Program-made: the position numbers and the translations under genes | Assembly (NCBI GenBank): GCA_963933885.1 | Contig: CAWVWF010000060.1 | Location: forward strand, 1 to 16,786 | Source of the DNA: CAWVWF01 sp963933885 | GTDB taxonomy: Bacteria > Bacteroidota > Bacteroidia > Flavobacteriales_C > GCA-002722245 | Reading direction: 5' to 3' | Length of the DNA stretch: 16,786 bases | In this document: positions 13,946-16,786 of the stretch, one piece after another | Position numbering within the stretch: the first letter of the stretch is position 1 | Layout of the letters: every line of letters begins with the position of its first letter | Notes under the pieces: model-generated | What the model saw: the letters and a program-made list of their open reading frames with translations, nothing else | The model's database searches: none | What the model was told of the DNA's origin: nothing

Positions 13946-14539
13946 ATGAACTTTCTAGCACATACTTATCTATCCCCGAAAAATGATATCATCATGCTAG
14001 GAAACCTATCTGGAGATTTCGTTAAAGGAAAATCAATGGATGGAATTCATGAAGACATTGCAAAAGGAGCACGATTACATAGAGAGATTGACACTTTTAC
14101 AGATAGTCATGATAAATTTAAAAGTGCCAAAAGAATTGTATCTCCAATTTTCAATCATTATTCGGGAGTTTTAATTGATATGTTTTATGATTATTTTCTT
14201 GCTAAAAAATGGAAAGAACAAAACATTATAAAATTTGAAGAACATATTCAAACAATTTATCAGTCTGGTACTGACAACAAATTAATTCTTCCAGAACGCT
14301 TCCAACCGGTTTTACCGATCATGATTAAATTTGACTGGCTAACCTCATACTCAACCCATGATGGTTTAACAAACATATTAACTCAAATGACTAACCGGAT
14401 TAATAATAAAGCACTGTTGTATCAAGGTGTTGATTTATTAATAAAACACGAAGACCAGTTTGAAGAGTTATTCAATGAATTTTGGATTTCAATAACCTCG
14501 GAATTTGACACTTTTCCAGACAACAAACTAAGTATCTAA
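13946..14539 (+). CDS. acpH: Acyl carrier protein phosphodiesterase (AcpH/DUF479 family)
   Basis: 197 residues, against 193 in E. coli AcpH. The enzyme removes the 4'-phosphopantetheine arm from holo-ACP, giving apo-ACP for prosthetic-group turnover, in the cytoplasm; its fold is of the HD-domain type. Seen: MNFLAHTYLS at the N terminus, LGNLSGDFVKGK (18-29), HREIDTFTDSH (about 46-56) and LIDMFYDYFLAKKW, all in the family order. No signal peptide. The gene stands at the start of a plus-strand run, divergent from the sensor kinase, 103 nt before the M23 peptidase gene. Family firm; enzymatic activity inferred. Confidence 0.9.
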   Translation: MNFLAHTYLSPKNDIIMLGNLSGDFVKGKSMDGIHEDIAKGARLHREIDTFTDSHDKFKSAKRIVSPIFNHYSGVLIDMFYDYFLAKKWKEQNIIKFEEHIQTIYQSGTDNKLILPERFQPVLPIMIKFDWLTSYSTHDGLTNILTQMTNRINNKALLYQGVDLLIKHEDQFEELFNEFWISITSEFDTFPDNKLSI

Positions 14540-14571
14540 AAACTAGTGATTCGTTTTCCAAGTTAGTTTGT
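14523..14571 (+). repeat. Inverted repeat across the end of the acpH-like gene
   Basis: ACAAACTAA (14523-14531) and TTAGTTTGT (14563-14571) are perfect 9-bp arms around a 31-nt loop that holds a second small hairpin (AAAAC with GTTTT). The acpH-like stop codon (14537-14539) lies inside the loop. There is no U-run after it, so it is not a classical terminator; it could protect the 3' end of the mRNA or be chance. Confidence 0.35.
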
Positions 14572-14642
14572 GCATAAACCTTTAAGATTAAAAAGATATC
14601 CTCTTGTTTTCCCTCGTACATTTACATATCAACTTAACTTGA

Positions 14643-15482
14643 ATGAATTACAAAGTACTTTTATCACTTATCACAATAAGTTTCAGTCAAATAGCTTTTA
14701 GTCATCCAGACCCTAATGAAGTTATAAAAAAGACAATCATTACACCTATTGCTTGGGATATTACTGATAGTATATATCACATTCCAGCATATGATCAATA
14801 TTGTGGCTTTGATCAAAAATCCATTTGGGGCTTCAAAGTTGATCAAACAAAAACTAAAGACACCTCTCATTTTGAATTAGTATATGATTCATGTGATTTC
14901 CATAGTCCATGGACTGGAAGAGTAACTTCATCTTACGGTTGGCGAAAAAACAGGCCTCATTATGGTGTTGATATTAAATTAAACACAGGAGATAGTGTGA
15001 AATCTGTATTCGAAGGGATGGTCCGAGTATCTAGATATAGTAGATCTTATGGAAATGTCGTTGTTGTTAGACATCAAAATGGACTCGAAACACTTTATGC
15101 ACATTTAAGCAAACGAACAGTAAAAGTTGGTGATGTTGTAGAAACTGGAAAAACTTTAGGATTAGGTGGTAATACAGGAAGAAGTTTTGGAAGCCATCTT
15201 CATTTCGAAACTAGATACCTTGGAGAACCTATTAATCCAATGGATGTATTTGAGATAACAGATACCACTTTTAAAGTACATCAAAAAAATTTCGCACTAA
15301 CAGCTGCTAATTTTGCGTTTGTAAAAGAGGTTAGGAAGATAAAATATCACCGAGTAAGAAGTGGAGATAGTCTATGGAGAATATCTAAAAGATACGGAGT
15401 AAGTATTAATAGACTATGTAGAATCAATAAAATAAATAGAAAAAAATCCCTCCGAATTGGTCAGAAAATAAGATATAATTAA
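14643..15482 (+). CDS. Exported M23 metallopeptidase with C-terminal LysM domain
   Basis: 279 residues. A signal peptide (about 1-20, AFS-H) is followed by a region with Cys54 and Cys84 (possible disulfide). An M23/LytM domain (about 86-200) has the complete zinc site: His106 and Asp110 in HYGVD, and the HLH of GSHLHFE (185-187), plus catalytic His154 in LYAHL. A LysM peptidoglycan-binding domain fills the C terminus (about 235-278: YHRVRSGDSLWRISKRYGVS and so on). It is likely a periplasmic endopeptidase cutting peptidoglycan cross-bridges; with all ligands present it should be active rather than a degenerate activator. The start ATG at 14643 directly opens the signal peptide. A small TPR gene follows after 52 nt on the same strand. 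Confidence 0.93.
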   Translation: MNYKVLLSLITISFSQIAFSHPDPNEVIKKTIITPIAWDITDSIYHIPAYDQYCGFDQKSIWGFKVDQTKTKDTSHFELVYDSCDFHSPWTGRVTSSYGWRKNRPHYGVDIKLNTGDSVKSVFEGMVRVSRYSRSYGNVVVVRHQNGLETLYAHLSKRTVKVGDVVETGKTLGLGGNTGRSFGSHLHFETRYLGEPINPMDVFEITDTTFKVHQKNFALTAANFAFVKEVRKIKYHRVRSGDSLWRISKRYGVSINRLCRINKINRKKSLRIGQKIRYN

Positions 15483-15534
15483 AATTATTCGTTTCATCTG
15501 AAACCAATGTAAGTCAAAAACCGTAGTTACTGGT

Positions 15535-16089
15535 GTGAATAAAATCTTGCTAATCATAATATTTACAGTATTTGGAACTACTGTACAAGCCCAGAAAACG
15601 TATACACCGAAACCCAGAAAGATGGGAAAGGATATCGGTGGCGTAGATATCGACTCTAGTAAATCCAAACAAAAAATCGATACATCAATTGATTATGATG
15701 TAACTGATTTGTTTAATTTAAATTTAAGCGAGTCTGAGCGTGCTCAAGCTAAAGCAATAATAGAAGTCTTCACAGAGCAAATCAATCAAGACACATCAGA
15801 TATTAGTGCATACATCAATAGAGGTTCTTATTGGGCAACTTTAGGTTTACATGTACAAGCGATAAAAGATTACAATAGAGCTTTATTGATTGATGAAAAT
15901 CAACCGATAATATATTACAACAGAGCTTTAAGTAAGGCAAGATTTTTTTACACTTTTGATGCTTGTAAAGATTTAAAAAGATCAAGAGATTTAGGTTTAC
16001 AACAGGCAGGAATTATAATGTCTCAAAAATGCGGAAGACACAAAGCTAAACTTGACGCTATTCCAAATTCAGATAGCGCATCTAAATAG
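15535..16089 (+). CDS. Small exported TPR protein, paralogue of the one at 8083-8547
   Basis: 184 residues. A signal peptide (about 1-19, VQA-Q) is followed by a low-complexity basic/acidic linker (about 20-60) absent from the paralogue, then about two TPR hairpins (about 70-150: INRGSYWATLGLHVQAIKDY, IYYNRALSKARFFYT). Cys144 and Cys166 lie in FDACKDLKRS and SQKCGRHK, with the same 22-residue offset as in the paralogue. The start is GTG at 15535, since no ATG lies nearby and the signal peptide begins at once. It sits 52 nt behind the M23/LysM gene and may be co-transcribed, which suggests a place in peptidoglycan-related work. Role unknown. Confidence 0.82.
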   Translation: MNKILLIIIFTVFGTTVQAQKTYTPKPRKMGKDIGGVDIDSSKSKQKIDTSIDYDVTDLFNLNLSESERAQAKAIIEVFTEQINQDTSDISAYINRGSYWATLGLHVQAIKDYNRALLIDENQPIIYYNRALSKARFFYTFDACKDLKRSRDLGLQQAGIIMSQKCGRHKAKLDAIPNSDSASK

Positions 16090-16282
16090 TACCGAAATCA
16101 CAAGCTTCGTACATATTAAAAAAGGATTCTAATTGTACTTCATCATCACTTAAATCATCGATACACTTATTGATATCCTCTAAAATATTCTCAATTCCTG
16201 AGTCTTTATTTTTAGAAATTACTTTTTTCAATTCATCTACTGATCTAGAAGAACTCAAACCTTCACACCTTATTACATCCAT
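16082..16282 (-). CDS. Hypothetical 66-residue acidic protein
   Basis: A short ORF from an ATG at 16282, whose 3' end overlaps the last 8 bases of the convergent TPR gene. The product is soluble, acidic and rich in Asp, Glu, Lys and Ser, with three cysteines and a composition that looks protein-like rather than random. No recognisable family, no clear promoter, no terminator. It could be real or chance. Confidence 0.4.
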   Translation of the reverse strand: MDVIRCEGLSSSRSVDELKKVISKNKDSGIENILEDINKCIDDLSDDEVQLESFFNMYEACDFGTI

Positions 16283-16459
16283 GACATTTGTTTTAACTCT
16301 CTATTAATTTACCAAAAATCAATGAGTTATGAAACCCCTTCCCCCTTATTTCTTACTTCATTAAAAACGAGTTTTAATTTAATACACAATTTAAAAATAC
16401 TAACAAGTGATTCTTAATCTTCTATAAACCTTAAATTTTAAGAGACCAATAATTATCTC

Positions 16460-16467
16460 TATTTTTG
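16460..16467 (+). promoter_or_regulatory. Candidate -7 element for the last gene
   Basis: TATTTTTG on the plus strand matches TAnnTTTG. No TTG lies 17-23 nt upstream. If used, transcription would begin near 16474, giving a leader of about 90 nt that contains the nested inverted repeat at 16487-16516. Confidence 0.35.
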
Positions 16468-16486
16468 TAATGAACTACTTTTAAAT

Positions 16487-16516
16487 ATCTTCCTTACGCG
16501 TAAAAGCTTGGAAGAT
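16487..16516. repeat. Nested palindrome in the leader of the last gene
   Basis: Outer arms ATCTTCC (16487-16493) and GGAAGAT (16510-16516) enclose 16 nt that contain the perfect 10-bp palindrome TTACGCGTAA (16494-16503) followed by AAGC. On RNA this is a stem with a structured loop; on DNA it could bind a dimeric regulator. It stands out as a GC-containing symmetric element in an A/T-rich gap. Confidence 0.45.
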
Positions 16517-16566
16517 TTAATACTACGAGTTATTAACACTTTGCAAACTACAATATCTTTTTAGTT

Positions 16567-16786
16567 ATGACGGAAGGAATGAAACGAATAATCAATGAGC
16601 TAACTGGTGAACAAAAAATCACAGCCATTGAAAGACTTTACGATGAAAACGAAACTGCTAAGGGAAGTAAAAAACTTCGATTAGCTTCAGATTTAAATAA
16701 TTTGATTTTCTTTTTGAATAATCCAGGTGTTAAACCAGGAGGTGTTAAGAAAGAAGATTTAGATTTATTTGAACAACTACAAATTT
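16567..16786 (+). CDS. Unrecognised protein, 3' end beyond the window
   Basis: 73 codons are visible from the ATG at 16567, open to the window edge. A second ATG at 16579 is an alternative start. The visible part is hydrophilic with a likely helix (about 5-30), a short hydrophobic stretch LNNLIFFLNN (about 51-60) and then a Pro/Gly/Lys turn and an acidic helix. No signal peptide. I do not recognise the family. Coding is supported by codon pattern and length without a stop. Confidence 0.6.
   Translation, partial: MTEGMKRIINELTGEQKITAIERLYDENETAKGSKKLRLASDLNNLIFFLNNPGVKPGGVKKEDLDLFEQLQI

Larger units (their letters stand above)
16283..16566. other. Non-coding stretch before the last gene
   Basis: A/T-rich intergenic region with no ORF I can support on either strand and no tRNA-like fold. 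It contains a C-rich patch near 16336-16348, a small perfect palindrome CTTAAA/TTTAAG (16430-16442), a -7-like element (16460-16467) and a nested inverted repeat (16487-16516). If the 66-residue ORF is not real, the gene-free stretch extends from 16090. Confidence 0.6.

Noticed and set aside
15414..15668. 84-codon minus-strand ORF
   Set aside because: Antisense to the end of the LysM domain and the start of the TPR gene; its hydrophobic look comes from the complement of lysine/asparagine-rich codons.
1..16786. CRISPR array, transposon, toxin-antitoxin pair or defence island
   Set aside because: No regularly spaced repeats, no transposase or recombinase motifs, no nuclease or toxin families; gene content is housekeeping and envelope functions with uniform base composition.

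Overview
The window looks like an ordinary chromosomal stretch of a low-GC member of the Bacteroidota, most probably Flavobacteriales. The support is: several families typical of that phylum (PorT-like outer-membrane barrels, a DUF4924 protein, a membrane-anchored Skp/OmpH protein, a SiaC/DUF1987 protein, a TPR gene next to ribH), -7 promoter elements of the Bacteroidota type (TAnnTTTG) in several intergenic gaps, and weak or absent Shine-Dalgarno sequences. I could not fix the genus. I see no tRNA, rRNA, CRISPR array, insertion sequence, phage gene or integration scar.

Layout. Bases 1-5547 are all on the minus strand: a two-gene unit for outer-membrane barrels (5547-3245, joined by a TAATG overlap), then a fused phosphoserine phosphatase/phosphoglycerate dehydrogenase (3146-1257), a membrane-anchored TPR protein (1195-494) and the start of ribH (425 to the window edge). 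Bases 5650-8009 are on the plus strand: an exported double-thioredoxin protein followed 11 nt later by an actinobacterial-type dapD, closed by a strong bidirectional terminator (8031-8066). A small exported TPR protein (minus, 8547-8083) and an M42 aminopeptidase (plus, 8712-9797) diverge from a shared 164-bp gap; the M42 gene ends at a second bidirectional terminator (9801-9838).

Bases 9860-13855 are again minus: a LytS-type sensor kinase, a LytTR response regulator and a YqaA/DedA-like membrane protein form a tightly coupled unit, followed by siaC-like, skp-like and DUF4924 genes. Bases 13946-16089 are plus: an AcpH-like phosphodiesterase, an M23 peptidase with a C-terminal LysM domain and a second small exported TPR protein that is a clear paralogue of the one at 8547-8083. 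The right end holds a doubtful 66-aa minus ORF, a 284-bp non-coding stretch with a nested palindrome, and the start of an unrecognised plus-strand gene running off the edge.

Functional themes are housekeeping metabolism (serine, lysine/diaminopimelate, riboflavin, ACP turnover) and cell-envelope work (barrels, Skp chaperone, exported thioredoxin, M23 peptidase, exported TPR proteins). I do not see a clear new defence or mobile system. The most unusual items are the double-barrel protein, the thioredoxin duplication in which CxxC became SxxS, the serB-serA fusion, and the pair of two-cysteine TPR paralogues.
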